A DNA stretch of 64,000 bases from Dolichospermum flos-aquae CCAP 1403/13F (GTDB lineage Bacteria; Cyanobacteriota; Cyanobacteriia; Cyanobacteriales; Nostocaceae): the NCBI RefSeq assembly GCF_012516395.1, contig NZ_CP051206.1:496001-560000 (forward strand), written 5' to 3'. The notes beneath the pieces are model-generated. The model ran no database searches and was not told where the DNA came from. It saw only the letters and a program-made list of their open reading frames with translations. Made by a program: the position numbers and the translations under genes. Below are positions 1 through 9,454 of this stretch, piece after piece (position 1 is the first letter of the stretch; each line of letters begins with the position of its first letter).

Positions 1-333
1 AATATCATTGAAAAAGCTATCTCTTTGTCGGATGTGGGTTTAACTCCCAGTAACGACGGTAGTGTGATTCGGTTGAATATTCCCCCACTAACTAGCGATC
101 GCCGTAAAGAATTTGTCAAACTTGCGGCTAAGTACGCAGAAGAAGGTCGTGTAGCAATTCGCAATATCCGTCGTGATGCTAACGATTCCATTCGCAAACA
201 GGAAAAAAGTGCCGAAATCTCCGAAGATGAATCACGAGATCAACAAGACAAACTCCAAAAACTGACCAACAAGCACACAGAAAAAATCGACCACTTGCTT
301 GTAGAAAAGGAAAAAGAGATCACCACCGTCTAA
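1..333 (+). CDS. frr: Ribosome recycling factor, 3' part (5' end outside window)
   Basis: This is the C-terminal 110 residues of ribosome recycling factor, which with EF-G splits the post-termination ribosome in the cytosol. The frame is open from base 1, so the start codon lies upstream of the window; the family is about 182 aa. Family features visible are the [28 protein letters not shown]-type central segment (shown here in two halves around residue 25), NIRRDAND, and the C-terminal helix with [11 protein letters not shown]. The TTG at 25 is an internal leucine codon, not a start. A purine-rich degenerate repeat (GGCAAGAGG/GGCAAAA) begins directly after the stop, at about 338-367. Confidence 0.97.
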   Translation, partial: NIIEKAISLSDVGLTPSNDGSVIRLNIPPLTSDRRKEFVKLAAKYAEEGRVAIRNIRRDANDSIRKQEKSAEISEDESRDQQDKLQKLTNKHTEKIDHLLVEKEKEITTV

Positions 334-590
334 AAAAGGCAAGAGGTAAAAGGCAAAAGGCAAGAGGATGATTTTTATTTCTCTTTGCCCCCGCTTTCCC
401 TCTTCTTCTATTCTAGAAGTTAGAAGTCACCGAGTCAGGAGTTCGATAAATGTTTCAATTGTATGATTGGAATGACCAATAGTGAATGTTTTCATAATTT
501 GTTATTATGGGGAATAACACTGAATTACAATTATTTACAGGCATTTTAACGGTTATAATGTCAAAATGCAACTATACTTTTTACACTGAA
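334..590. other. Intergenic stretch, degenerate short repeats only
   Basis: No gene is visible between frr and the HicB remnant. The first 35 bases hold short direct repeats of GGCAAAAGG type. The rest is AT-rich with no clear hairpin terminator, RNA gene or ORF. Confidence 0.5.
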
Positions 591-731
591 CTAGGCAACT
601 TGCAACGGTTTTGTAGGAAGCATTCTGGGTTCTGGTAATACTTGATTTTCTTGAGTAAGCATCTCAACAAAAGCCTCAATTACTTCCTGACCATTTCTAG
701 CAGCTTCTTCGTAAGTTTTACCATGTGTATG
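591..731 (-). pseudogene. HicB-type antitoxin, C-terminal remnant
   Basis: Read on the minus strand from base 731, an open frame gives HTHGKTYEEAARNGQEVIEA, then a helix, then LPEP, ending at a TAG at 591-593. The HTxGxTYEEA...EAIE...PEP pattern is the C-terminal half of HicB-family antitoxins. It has no start codon of its own. The frame overlaps the end of the truncated PIN toxin in another frame, so a deletion appears to have joined a PIN toxin gene to the tail of a hicB gene. No HicA partner is visible. Family assignment is by motif; the fusion history is inference. Confidence 0.7.
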
Positions 732-988
732 AAACCTGCTTTTATTTGTCCATAAATTTTAGCAGTTACATCATCTACATAATAAATTCTAATATCTGTG
801 ATAAATTGCTCAATACGAGTTAAATTTTCTTCCTTATAACTAGAATTTTCTGCCATATAAGTTAGCTCACCTACTGTGATGATAGTAGTAGCTATATCGG
901 TTTCTCCAACTTCCTGTATATAATCCAGAACCGTCTGATTTTTCAGAAAAATTAAACTACAATGATTAGTGTCTAAAAGATACATCAC
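680..988 (-). pseudogene. PIN-domain (VapC-like) toxin, C-terminally truncated
   Basis: The protein starts MMYLLDTNHCSLIFL, with the first catalytic Asp of a PIN ribonuclease (LLDTN), and has GELTYMAE with the conserved Glu. PIN toxins are about 130-140 aa. Here the sequence departs from the family after KIYGQIKAG and ends at 102 aa, in a tail read out of frame through a HicB remnant. The distal acidic residues of the Mg-binding site are therefore missing and the toxin is probably inactive. Its start overlaps the stop of the upstream antitoxin (985-988, ATGA), the usual coupling of antitoxin-toxin pairs. Confidence 0.8.
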
Positions 989-1257
989 TCAAAAGGATTA
1001 ATACGATTATTAATTTTCACTTTACCTCTAGTTTCAGAGACTAACTTCAGACATTCTTCCAAGTCGTCTCCTACCCACGTACCAGCATGACGTAAAATTG
1101 AACGTCCTGAAGCTGGCTTATAGTTAGTTTTTTCTGATAAACTTGTTTCTTGTTTATATTTAATAAATTCTACAAATTCATCAATAAATTTTAAATTTTC
1201 TGGTAAAATAGTTAATAAATTTTGTTCAATTTTTTGTCTTAATTCAAGAGAGTTCAT
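985..1257 (-). CDS. Antitoxin of a VapBC-like pair
   Basis: A 90-aa protein with an N-terminal helix-rich segment (LELRQKIEQNLLTILPENLKF) and the C-terminal block GTWVGDDLEECLKLVSETRG, which is typical of small cyanobacterial antitoxins encoded before PIN toxins. By analogy the C-terminal block would bind and inhibit the PIN nuclease, while the N-terminal part would dimerise. It overlaps the truncated PIN gene by 4 bp, so the pair was translationally coupled. With the toxin broken, the antitoxin may be an orphan. No DNA-binding fold is clearly recognisable. The exact family name is not certain. Confidence 0.7.
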   Translation of the reverse strand: MNSLELRQKIEQNLLTILPENLKFIDEFVEFIKYKQETSLSEKTNYKPASGRSILRHAGTWVGDDLEECLKLVSETRGKVKINNRINPFE

Positions 1258-1389
1258 AATTTTGACATCCTAATTACAATTAATATAATTTTTGATATTG
1301 GAATATTTTACAAGTACATCAGACTATAGATAAATAATTTTTATTTACAAAATTTATTTATACAAAATTGTAATCAGACGTTGAGAAAG

Positions 1390-1824
1390 TTATTTAAAAA
1401 TTACTTCCTCTCTAATCTCAATATCCAACGCACGTTGAACTTTCAAAATTTTTGTGAAACTAGAATTAGCATATTCATTAGCCTCATCACGTTGCACCTG
1501 TTGTTCCTTCACATTTAAAAGTTCTGCTAATTGTCCCTGAGTTAAACCACGAAAAATCCGTGCTTTAATAAGTGCTTCTGGTAATTCTTCTAAAGACTTA
1601 CATTCCAACCTATCTATTTTCCTTGCTTTGAGGTTTTCATATTCCTCTATTTGTTCTAATAGTTCTTCTATTTCACCATTAAGTGAACCTAAATATGATT
1701 GATGTCGTAACTTTTCATTTTCATTATCTTGTGGAGGTACTTTTTCTCCCAGATTTTCTACTGCTAATTGAAATTTTTTAATCTGAGCTTTAGTAATCAT
1801 ATATTGACGTTCATTTAAAATCAT
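1390..1824 (-). CDS. XRE-family helix-turn-helix regulator (antitoxin-like)
   Basis: A 144-aa protein. Residues about 25-75 form a charged helical, coiled-coil-prone region. Residues about 85-140 are a helix-turn-helix of the XRE/HigA type: ALIKARIFRGLTQGQLAELL is followed by NVKEQQVQRDEANEYANSSF. Such proteins often act as antitoxins or autoregulators, but no adjacent toxin ORF is visible on either side, so it may be an orphan. A second in-frame ATG nine codons in (MITKAQ, base 1800) is an alternative start; neither has a strong Shine-Dalgarno site. Confidence 0.7.
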   Translation of the reverse strand: MILNERQYMITKAQIKKFQLAVENLGEKVPPQDNENEKLRHQSYLGSLNGEIEELLEQIEEYENLKARKIDRLECKSLEELPEALIKARIFRGLTQGQLAELLNVKEQQVQRDEANEYANSSFTKILKVQRALDIEIREEVIFK

Positions 1825-1939
1825 AATTAGTGTTGAAAGAAAATAAAGGATTCTTGTAATTATTCATTATACAATAGCCTTTAGCAAAGCTAACATATTT
1901 TGAGAAAATTCTCCATGCTTTAGAGTTTAAATAAATTAC

Positions 1940-3166
1940 TTACTTCCAAGGAGAAATAATTTCACAAATTGGATTAGAATCTTGAATTTCTATTTCCGGG
2001 TTATGCTCATTTTTTAAAGTTTCAATTATACTATTACAGTTATTTTTTGCATCCTCTGGTGATTCACCAAATGTTACAATATTATTCCAAGTTAGAACTG
2101 GTTTTCTTATAATAACTCTATAGATATAGATAGGCTTTCGGGAGGATATATTATAATTATTGTTAGTTTCAATAAAATTATCTCTTATATATTTTAGTTT
2201 ATTAAATAAATCACTGAAAATACCTTCATTCATTCTATTAGATTTACTATTACTCAATTCTTGTGTGAAATTATATAATATCTCTTCATAATGACTAAAG
2301 AACTTATCTTGTAAATTTCCTAAATTATTCTTTGAATAGAGTTTTGATAAATGGTAGATTGTGAATATACCAAAAAGATACGTTATCAAGATGGTATTTT
2401 TAACAATTATTAAGATTAATGTATCGCCTTTAATATATCCATCTGGTTCTGATTTAATTAACAGGCGTTCAATATAGTTAAAACATTGTTGTAATTCATT
2501 TGAATATAGAGAAATTATATCAATATCTTTTTCATCATAAATACCTATTTTATTGAATGCTGTATCATAGGCTTTAGAAGTGAGCAAATTATTTTTGTAG
2601 ACTTTTACATATTGTCTATTTTCCTTCATTGAAGTAAGTGATATATCCCGAGAACTTGAGTTTTCGCCATCGAAAAAACGATGGGTTTCAACGTAGACGG
2701 GGTTTAAATAACCCTGAATAAACTGTAATGATTTTAGTTGTGAATCAATAGAATTTCTAAATAGAATAGATATTTCTCTCTTTTCTTTATCATCTGCTAA
2801 TTTTCTTGAAAGTCCATTAGTACAGAAACCAGTAAACAAAGTTCCTGAGATAGTAAATACAAAGGCAATGCTCTGGTGATTTTCAGCCCAACATTGAATT
2901 GAAGGCCAAGAATTATAAATAATCTCAAAAAGAAAGCCAGATACTATAAAAATAAAACTTGAGATTAAAATTCCTGGAGGATTTTCATTATATTGAGGAA
3001 TTTTAACAGAAAATGTAAATTTTAATATCAATATTCCAGCAATTGAAAATCCAAGAATTGCTGGTAAAACTTCTGTAATGCTGTGGAAATTATTAACAAC
3101 CATGATTAAATAATTTAAGCTAAACGAGATTGAGAGTATTTTATTATTTTTTCGATAAATAGACAA
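1940..3166 (-). CDS. Hypothetical membrane protein
   Basis: A 408-aa protein that I do not recognise. The first 125 residues contain three hydrophobic segments (around the stretches VLPAILGFSIAGILIL, GILISSFIFIVSGFLFEII and AFVFTISGTLFTGFC). A charged region follows, then another hydrophobic stretch near the middle (LILIIVKNTILITYLFGIF), then a hydrophilic C-terminus. This is consistent with an inner-membrane protein carrying a large cytoplasmic part. It is very AT-rich and stands alone between the XRE regulator and ycf35. An internal Met (MVVNNFHSI, about residue 22) could be the start. No function can be proposed from motifs. Confidence 0.6.
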   Translation of the reverse strand: MSIYRKNNKILSISFSLNYLIMVVNNFHSITEVLPAILGFSIAGILILKFTFSVKIPQYNENPPGILISSFIFIVSGFLFEIIYNSWPSIQCWAENHQSIAFVFTISGTLFTGFCTNGLSRKLADDKEKREISILFRNSIDSQLKSLQFIQGYLNPVYVETHRFFDGENSSSRDISLTSMKENRQYVKVYKNNLLTSKAYDTAFNKIGIYDEKDIDIISLYSNELQQCFNYIERLLIKSEPDGYIKGDTLILIIVKNTILITYLFGIFTIYHLSKLYSKNNLGNLQDKFFSHYEEILYNFTQELSNSKSNRMNEGIFSDLFNKLKYIRDNFIETNNNYNISSRKPIYIYRVIIRKPVLTWNNIVTFGESPEDAKNNCNSIIETLKNEHNPEIEIQDSNPICEIISPWK

Positions 3167-3312
3167 TGATTTTCGACGTATTCAGCAAGTTTACCCTTTT
3201 GCATTAGAGTCTTGGGTTTAAAATGTGTACTCAAATCACAAAATCCTGTACATCCTTAAATCCTGTAAATCCTGATATGGCTTGCGCCACGCTACGCTAT
3301 CAGACAAATAAA

Positions 3313-3357
3313 GACAAAAAAAAGCGGGCTAACCGCTTATTAGAAGGTTAACCCGTT
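3313..3357 (-). terminator. Rho-independent terminator of ycf35
   Basis: On the minus strand, GGGTTAACC and GGTTAGCCC pair around an 11-base loop and are followed by a run of eight Ts. It lies about 30 bp downstream of the ycf35 stop, so it should end the ycf35 (and possibly ycf46-ycf35) transcript. Confidence 0.85.
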
Positions 3358-3385
3358 TCACTTTGGGAACGCGTTACAGAAATTG

Positions 3386-3736
3386 TTACTGCAATACTAA
3401 CTTAACGTTAGCATTTTGCAGACCGCGCTGTTTTACTTCAGCCAAAGTCTTGTTAACGGCATATTTTTGATTGATAGAGTTGATCAACTCGGTCTGGTTG
3501 TGCTTCTTAGCAACACCCCATAAGTCAGCAATGAGGTCAAAAGAACCGTCACTGTTACGAGACCAACCTAAGTCGTACTCGCCTTCCAATACAGCAACGA
3601 TGTCGGAACGGAGACGCTGACCATTATAGCCACGAACATCAGCTTCAGTCTTGACGCTGATACCTAAGTCGCGCAAAGAAGACTTGAGAATTTCGGCATC
3701 AGTGATCTTGGTACGCAGAGTGCTAAAGTGAGACAT
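3386..3736 (-). CDS. ycf35: Ycf35 / DUF1257 family protein
   Basis: A 116-aa protein, MSHFSTLRTKITDAEILKSS onward, matching the small Ycf35/DUF1257 family conserved in cyanobacteria and algal plastids. Its function is not established. The start at 3736 is preferred because a strong Shine-Dalgarno site (GGAGGAAACCC) lies directly upstream. A longer frame reaching back to 3778 would place that site inside the coding region. It lies just downstream of ycf46 on the same strand (gap about 140 bp), a recurrent pairing that suggests a shared role. A strong hairpin terminator follows. Confidence 0.9.
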   Translation of the reverse strand: MSHFSTLRTKITDAEILKSSLRDLGISVKTEADVRGYNGQRLRSDIVAVLEGEYDLGWSRNSDGSFDLIADLWGVAKKHNQTELINSINQKYAVNKTLAEVKQRGLQNANVKLVLQ

Positions 3737-3879
3737 TTGGGTTTCCTCCAATAAGAAGATTGATGAGAAAAACGACAACGGTTCTTTTTCAGCGAAGCCG
3801 CATTAATTGGGAACGGCTTTTTTCTATCTGTTAGCCTTGTGACTAACCTTTCCCCCTGACAAACAGCAGAGGAAAGCTT

Positions 3880-5391
3880 TTAAAACTCCATGCGCTGATA
3901 TTCAGCAACAGAGGAGGCTGCGGGTCTAGCACGCTGTCTGGCCCAGTCTCTTAAAGCTGTGACCTGTTCTTGCATCGTTCGTGACAGCGGCAAAGTAGAC
4001 TTTAATGCAGCAATAATATCTAATTGGGTGAACTCCCGATCTTGGGCGAAGGCTTCATACATAGCCGCCACGATCGCTTGTTCAATTTCTGCCCCGGAAA
4101 AGCCGTCGGACATTTTTGCTAGTTGTTCTAGATCAAATCTAGCAATTTCTTCCCGGCGTTTAGTCAGGTGAATACCGAAGATATCCTGACGTTCTTCCGG
4201 TGTGGGCAGATCCACAAAGAATATTTCATCAAAGCGACCTTTCCTCAAAAACTCTCCAGGTAAGCGTTCGACACGGTTAGCCGTCGCCATTACGAAAACT
4301 GGAGATTTCTTTTCCTGCATCCAGGTGAGGAAAGAGCCGAAAATTCTGTTTGATGTCCCCCCATCAGAATCGCCAGAACCACCGCTACCCGCAAAGGATT
4401 TATCCAATTCGTCAATAAACAGAATCGTGGGGGAAATTGATTCTGCTGTTTTCAGGGCGTTCCGCAGGTTGGCTTCACTTCGACCCACCATTGAGCCGTC
4501 GTAGACCCGCCCCATATCTAATCTCAGAATTGGTAAACCCCATAAACGGGAGGTAGTTTTAGCAATAAGTGACTTACCACAACCGGGAACACCGAGAATT
4601 AACATTCCTTTTGGTTGGGGCAACCCGTACTCTCTCGCTCTTTCGGTAAAGGCGTTGGAGCGTTGGGTGAGCCAGGTTTTTAATTCTTCCAAGCCACCCA
4701 CAGCATCAATGGTTTCATCTTCTTCGATGTACTCCAAGATACCGTTGCGGCGGATGAGTTGTTTTTTCTCGGATAAAACGATATCAACTTCATTTTCCGT
4801 CAATTGCCCAGTTGTTACCTGTGCTTTGCGGTAGACTTTCTCAGCTTCATCTTTAGTTAGACCTAAAGCGGCTCTGAGTAGCTTTTCTCGCGCCTCGGTT
4901 GTCAGCCGTCGTCCACGATTTTGCTCTTGATGGGCGGTTAAAACTTTATTTAACTCAGCCATGTCAGGCAATTGAAAATCTAAAACAACAACTTCTTTTT
5001 CTAATTCAATCGGAACTTGTTGCACAGGGGACATTAAGATAATGTTCTTTTGCGTTCCTTTGAAACTAGCGATCGCGTCCCGGAGCGATCTGGTTGTTGC
5101 CGGCGCATCAATAAAGGGATGTAAATCTTTAAGAATAAATATACTGGGTTCTTTTTGCCGAATAATCCAATCAATCGCTGCTTCGGGAGAAACAGTATTG
5201 TGTTGAGTGGTATTCCGAGGTTGACCGTACTCGACGATACCGTGAGTTACTGTCCACACATATACTCGTCTTGGGGGTTTTAAATCTTGGGAAACTTTAA
5301 AAATTGACTGCTCTGCCCGCTCTTCCTCGGAGGTCACAAGGTAGATTAAAGGGTATTGAGCTTGAATTAAAATATTGAGCTCTTCTTTCAT
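3880..5391 (-). CDS. ycf46: Ycf46-type AAA ATPase
   Basis: A 503-aa AAA ATPase conserved in cyanobacteria and plastids. The N-terminal half (1-215) is a degenerate ATPase-like region with the phrase LIYLVTSEEERAEQ. The C-terminal half has a Walker A (GVPGCGKS, about residues 267-274), a Walker B (ILFIDELDK, about 324), a glycine-rich linker (GSGGSGDSDGG), an MATANR sensor-1 region and RKGRFDE with the arginine finger. Work in Synechocystis implicates Ycf46 in regulating inorganic carbon use; that is family knowledge, not visible here. Start ATG at 5391. It probably shares a transcript with ycf35. Confidence 0.93.
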   Translation of the reverse strand: MKEELNILIQAQYPLIYLVTSEEERAEQSIFKVSQDLKPPRRVYVWTVTHGIVEYGQPRNTTQHNTVSPEAAIDWIIRQKEPSIFILKDLHPFIDAPATTRSLRDAIASFKGTQKNIILMSPVQQVPIELEKEVVVLDFQLPDMAELNKVLTAHQEQNRGRRLTTEAREKLLRAALGLTKDEAEKVYRKAQVTTGQLTENEVDIVLSEKKQLIRRNGILEYIEEDETIDAVGGLEELKTWLTQRSNAFTERAREYGLPQPKGMLILGVPGCGKSLIAKTTSRLWGLPILRLDMGRVYDGSMVGRSEANLRNALKTAESISPTILFIDELDKSFAGSGGSGDSDGGTSNRIFGSFLTWMQEKKSPVFVMATANRVERLPGEFLRKGRFDEIFFVDLPTPEERQDIFGIHLTKRREEIARFDLEQLAKMSDGFSGAEIEQAIVAAMYEAFAQDREFTQLDIIAALKSTLPLSRTMQEQVTALRDWARQRARPAASSVAEYQRMEF

Positions 5392-5481
5392 ACTATCGAC
5401 CTACTTGAGACCTTATAGAGACAGTACCGACCAGCGATCGCATGGCGTTAAGCCAGACTATTAATCATCATTAATTCCTAT

Positions 5482-5829
5482 CTAACAAGGAACTAATTCT
5501 TCCTCACCCTTGGGATGGGTTTCTTCTTTTTCTCTACCATCAATGGATAGATGGTCTTGTCCGATGATTCCTGGTTGGTTGCCCAAGTTCACGAGTTCAC
5601 CATCACGCAGTACGAGTGAAGTTTCACAGGTGGGACAGGAATAAATCCGGTGAGTTCGCCCATGAGCAGACGCTTCTATTTCTTCTACTAATTCTGAGTT
5701 GGTCAGGTAGAAACTGAGCGCCCGTTCTGCGAGGTCTGACATGGGTTCTGAGTCAACAGCAGAACGAATTTTAAGTCTTCTGTGCAGTTCCGGTGATAAA
5801 TATAACGTAACCTTTTGCTTAGTTTGCAT
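5482..5829 (-). CDS. Ribbon-helix-helix (CopG/Arc-like) protein
   Basis: A 115-aa protein. Residues 1-45 (KQKVTLYLSPELHRRLKIRS, then MSDLAERALSFYL) fit a ribbon-helix-helix DNA-binding fold: one beta strand, two helices and the usual hydrophobic spacing. The C-terminal half has a CPTC pair (SCPTCETSLVL) that may be half of a zinc site or a redox pair, followed by an acidic tail. It is probably a DNA-binding regulator. It sits upstream of ycf46 on the same strand with a 90-bp gap. No toxin partner is seen. Confidence 0.75.
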   Translation of the reverse strand: MQTKQKVTLYLSPELHRRLKIRSAVDSEPMSDLAERALSFYLTNSELVEEIEASAHGRTHRIYSCPTCETSLVLRDGELVNLGNQPGIIGQDHLSIDGREKEETHPKGEEELVPC

Positions 5830-6112
5830 ACAACTTTCTAGTGGTCTTACCCGGGTATGTATACCACCTTATCGGCTCTTTTCTCAGTTGTCAAGATGGT
5901 AAAGCGTTTTAACTGCAATTTTGTTACATTTCTTAATATAACTAGGATCTTGTCTGAATCAGGATGTCCAGGATTTTGGGATTTTCAGGATTTTTGTGCG
6001 GTATTTACTCTTTGTGATAATGTGGTGAAAATATTATTTGCCGTTGTTACGCTTTGTTCTGTGCGGTTTTAAGATTATTGTTGACGGTGATGCTTTCTAA
6101 CATCTTTAATTT

Positions 6113-8369
6113 ATGTCTAACAACCTTTTACAGCCTGATTCGGATGCACTACACCAGTCTGCTATTGATGTGATTACCCATGTCGGTAATGTGATGTCGG
6201 AAGGTTGTGGAATATTGAGAGATCATGATAAAAATCAGGGTGGGAATCGGTTGGAGGCTGAGATTAAAGCTATTGAAAAACATATAGGGGACAAAGCTTT
6301 GATGACGCTTTTGCGAGAGGTTTGGGGACAATTACATCAGAAATTGCAACGAATTGGGTTAAAAGAAGCTGTTGAACAGGCTACTAAAAATGATTTTCCC
6401 CGCGAGAATGTAATTAGGGAAATTTTCAGGGCAAACGCACCTAAATTCTGTAATCCATGCCCAGCAAGGGTTTCAACCTTTAGTTACAAAAATTAACAAT
6501 CGTCAAAACCTTTGTCCAGTAAGCATTCTAAAAATAAGATGCGCTTGCCCTGGGGAAATTTTGAACAGTAGTTCTGTTTCTTCTCAATCTGAGGTGGAAG
6601 AATCAAATAGTATTCAAGCTGAATTAATCAGAATAAATGATCTTCTGCGGTTGTGCGGTATTTTTGGTGTAGCTACAGATTTTTTATCTTCTTTGTCTGA
6701 AATACCTCGGATTGAAGTTCCTTTTCCGCGACAATTATCATCTCTAAAAGATTCGGGTTTAGGGACTTTGGCGCTGGTGGATACCCCTGGACTTAGTGAG
6801 GATAAGTCTTTAAATTTAGTGAATGTTGTCAAGGATAGACTCATAGCCAGTTCTCTGGTTTTGGTGGTGGTGGATTATACGAAAATTGGACAAACAGATC
6901 CAGCAAAAGTTAAGAAGTTGGTGGATGAAATCGCTGCTATTAAGGGACGCGATCGCACTTATATCATTGTTAATAAAATTGATGATCGTGATCCTAATAA
7001 TCCTGAAGATTTAACTACTCAACAAATTTTAAATTTGGTTAAAACTAAATATGAAATTGATGATCCTCAAAATCGAGTTTTTGAAATGTCGGCTATTAAA
7101 GGATTTTTAGCTACTAATTTTCAGCGTGAGAAGGAAATCTATCAGCCAACAGAATTACGGAAAAGGAAGAGTTTTGAGGCTCTTGGACAAAAGTATTATA
7201 GCGATTCTTGGGAAGATCGAAAAGAGAATATTTCCTTATCAGAAATGGATAAAGCCGCTAATAAGTATTGGCAAAAGTCTGGATTTGCTGATTTTATGGA
7301 GAAGGCGATCGCTCCTCTAGTACCTAGCATTAAGGATGCGTTAAATGATATTAGTCGGATATTTACTTCTTTTCTATCTTGTCTCAGCAAGCAGAAGGGA
7401 ATACTTGAGCGAGATATTCAACGTCTAGAGATTGAGATTAATCAATTAGAAATAGAAATTACAGCAATAAATTCACATATTACGAACATTTCCGAAGTAG
7501 AAAATATCAAATCCAAAGCTAAAAAAGAACTAAATATTATTCTCGATACAGAAAGTCTTGGATTGTCGGGAGAAATTGACCATCATGCAAATATTTTGTT
7601 AGAAAATGCAAGAGATTTAGATCGTTCAAAGATATCATTTTGGGACTTGATTTTAAGTTCCAACTATTCCAATAGTGAAATGTTCATGGAAATCTCGATT
7701 TTCCGAGATAGATATTGCAAAACTACTGAATATTATTGCAACAGATTAACAGATATTTTACTGAATAGATTAAAGCAGATTATTGACCAAATAAATAGCG
7801 ATTACTCAACGCAACACGAGTTAGTCCTTGGCAATGCACAAAAAAGATTACACAAGATAGTCCGTTGTGATATAAAATCAGACACATATAGAAATTTTAT
7901 TATATCTTATGAAAAAGTAACACCAAGATCGGAATACTTCGTAAGAAATTTCAGTGACGGACATAATATGTATGGAGAAAGTTTTTCTACTGCAAATACC
8001 CCCGATAATCAACGCTTTATTTTACTATCTAGGACGGAATATCGTTGGGGATGTTATAATACAACCGCATTTGTCCCAAATGACCTAAGACCGTGGTGTG
8101 AAGATACGATCAGCAATTTTAAAAAAATTGGACAGAATATAATTTGTGATATAGAAAAGCGATTAAATGAAGATATTGATGCTTTTATTCAACAGAGAGA
8201 TAATCTTCTAAAAGAATATGAAATAAGTTTGCAATTCACAATTCAGACAAAGAAAAAAATCCAGAATAGCTATAGAATCTTTGTAAGTCAGTATAGTGAA
8301 TTTTTAGGTAAAACTGCTAATCTAGAGAAAGACTTAAAATATCTACAAGAATATTTCAAACAACATTAA
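6113..8369 (+). pseudogene. Dynamin-like GTPase (CrfC/RdcA type), split by a 126-bp element and lacking the P-loop
   Basis: Two frames, 6113-6426 and 6553-8369, become one if the element at 6427-6552 and one 10-bp target copy are removed (136 bp, a +1 shift, which matches the change of frame). The restored protein has the dynamin G3 motif (VDTPG), G4 (VNKID), and the block INDLLRLC...EIPRIEV preceding G3, as in E. coli YjdA/CrfC. A long coiled-coil-rich C-terminus follows. No GxxxxGKS P-loop (G1) can be found upstream, although the E. coli protein has one well before this block. So the gene had probably lost its nucleotide-binding segment before, or independently of, the insertion. The downstream part (from TTG 6561) might still be translated. 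Its partner gene begins 14 bp after the stop. Confidence 0.75.
6427..6552 (+). mobile_element. 126-bp MITE, family B, copy 1
   Basis: The ends are inverted repeats CAGGGCAAACGCA and TGCGCTTGCCCTG. The element is flanked by perfect 10-bp direct repeats GGGAAATTTT (6417-6426 and 6553-6562). It has no coding capacity. Near-identical copies lie at 61703-61828 (same orientation) and 63262-63387 (inverted). It interrupts the dynamin-like GTPase gene. Confidence 0.92.
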
Positions 8370-8383
8370 ATAAAAACTAAAAA

Positions 8384-9367
8384 ATGTCACTTATTAACTT
8401 TAACGATCTTCAAGAAAAGGAATCTAAAATTCCTATTATTACTGATAAAATACTCGTAGATTTGGTCAGTTCAATCCAAGTCAATGACGATCTAATTAGT
8501 TTTCGCCAAAAGCAAGGATTATTTGCACAGGTTTTTGATAACCTTACAGGAACAGATCGAAAACATCAACTTGCTACAGATAAAAATGTCAATGTAGCAA
8601 TGCAATCTTTCCATGATTTGGTGTTAGATATTTCTAATAATTTGAATGTTAGTAATAACGCAATTAGCGACATTAATGAAAAATTAATAGAAACTCGTCA
8701 AGCAATCCGCAACCACCGACAGGAAATTAATTTACTTACAGATATTGTCAATCAATTGCAATACAAAGTTGAAGATCACGAACATCGGATTCTGAAATTA
8801 GAACAACGAGTTTATAGAACAGAAGTTCAGCATAGAATTGAAGATGCGATCGCCGCATGGCAGTCAAAACGGACATATCAAGGCTTTCATTGGGCAATTC
8901 AAGTTGCTTTCGTCACCCGTGAAATAGTAGATTATGCTCTCGGTGATTACGAACGATTAATCACCAAAGGTAAAGACAGCCAACTGCGTCAGAGTATAAG
9001 CGATAGAATACTTCCAACCGACAACACAATTCCCGATCATCATTTTCCATTAACCAACCTCCTCAACCTGTCATATAGCGAAACATCCCAAGAAAACCAA
9101 GAACTCGCGGGTTATTTGTTGGAAGTAGAATCTATTTCCGAACAAAGACTAGGGAAAACTCTCTATTTATTTACCCTTGGTAAAACCCTAGAATTAGCCC
9201 AACTACCCAAACAACAACAGCCCCAAAATCTAGCCCAAACCGCCTTTGAACTATGCCGTAACTACCCCAATGTGATGATTTATCCGACTACCAGCAAAAG
9301 AGAATTTGTTGAGCGCATTGTGAATGAAACTGCAAGCGATAGATTAAATTTGATAACATTAGTCTAA
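8384..9367 (+). CDS. RdcB (YjcZ)-like coiled-coil partner of the dynamin-like GTPase
   Basis: A 327-aa protein starting 14 bp after the dynamin-like GTPase. Residues about 85-150 are a coiled coil (IRNHRQEINLLTDIVNQLQY and KLEQRVYRTEVQHRIEDAI). The rest is globular, with an FHWAIQVAFVTREIVDYALG segment. In E. coli the GTPase CrfC/RdcA (YjdA) is encoded beside YjcZ (RdcB), and both influence a diguanylate cyclase. The same gene order and the coiled-coil architecture support an RdcB-like call. With the GTPase split and P-loop-less, this gene may be relaxing too, though its frame is intact. Confidence 0.65.
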   Translation: MSLINFNDLQEKESKIPIITDKILVDLVSSIQVNDDLISFRQKQGLFAQVFDNLTGTDRKHQLATDKNVNVAMQSFHDLVLDISNNLNVSNNAISDINEKLIETRQAIRNHRQEINLLTDIVNQLQYKVEDHEHRILKLEQRVYRTEVQHRIEDAIAAWQSKRTYQGFHWAIQVAFVTREIVDYALGDYERLITKGKDSQLRQSISDRILPTDNTIPDHHFPLTNLLNLSYSETSQENQELAGYLLEVESISEQRLGKTLYLFTLGKTLELAQLPKQQQPQNLAQTAFELCRNYPNVMIYPTTSKREFVERIVNETASDRLNLITLV

Positions 9368-9454
9368 TCGCCCTTCGTAGGTTGGGTTGACAAAAGGAAA
9401 CCCAACATTTCTAGACAAATAATATCCCCTCTCAAATGATTAGGAGAATAACCT

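Noticed and set aside
5857-6072. A 71-residue ORF before the split GTPase
   Set aside because: It has no family resemblance and covers degenerate ATCCTG-type repeats.
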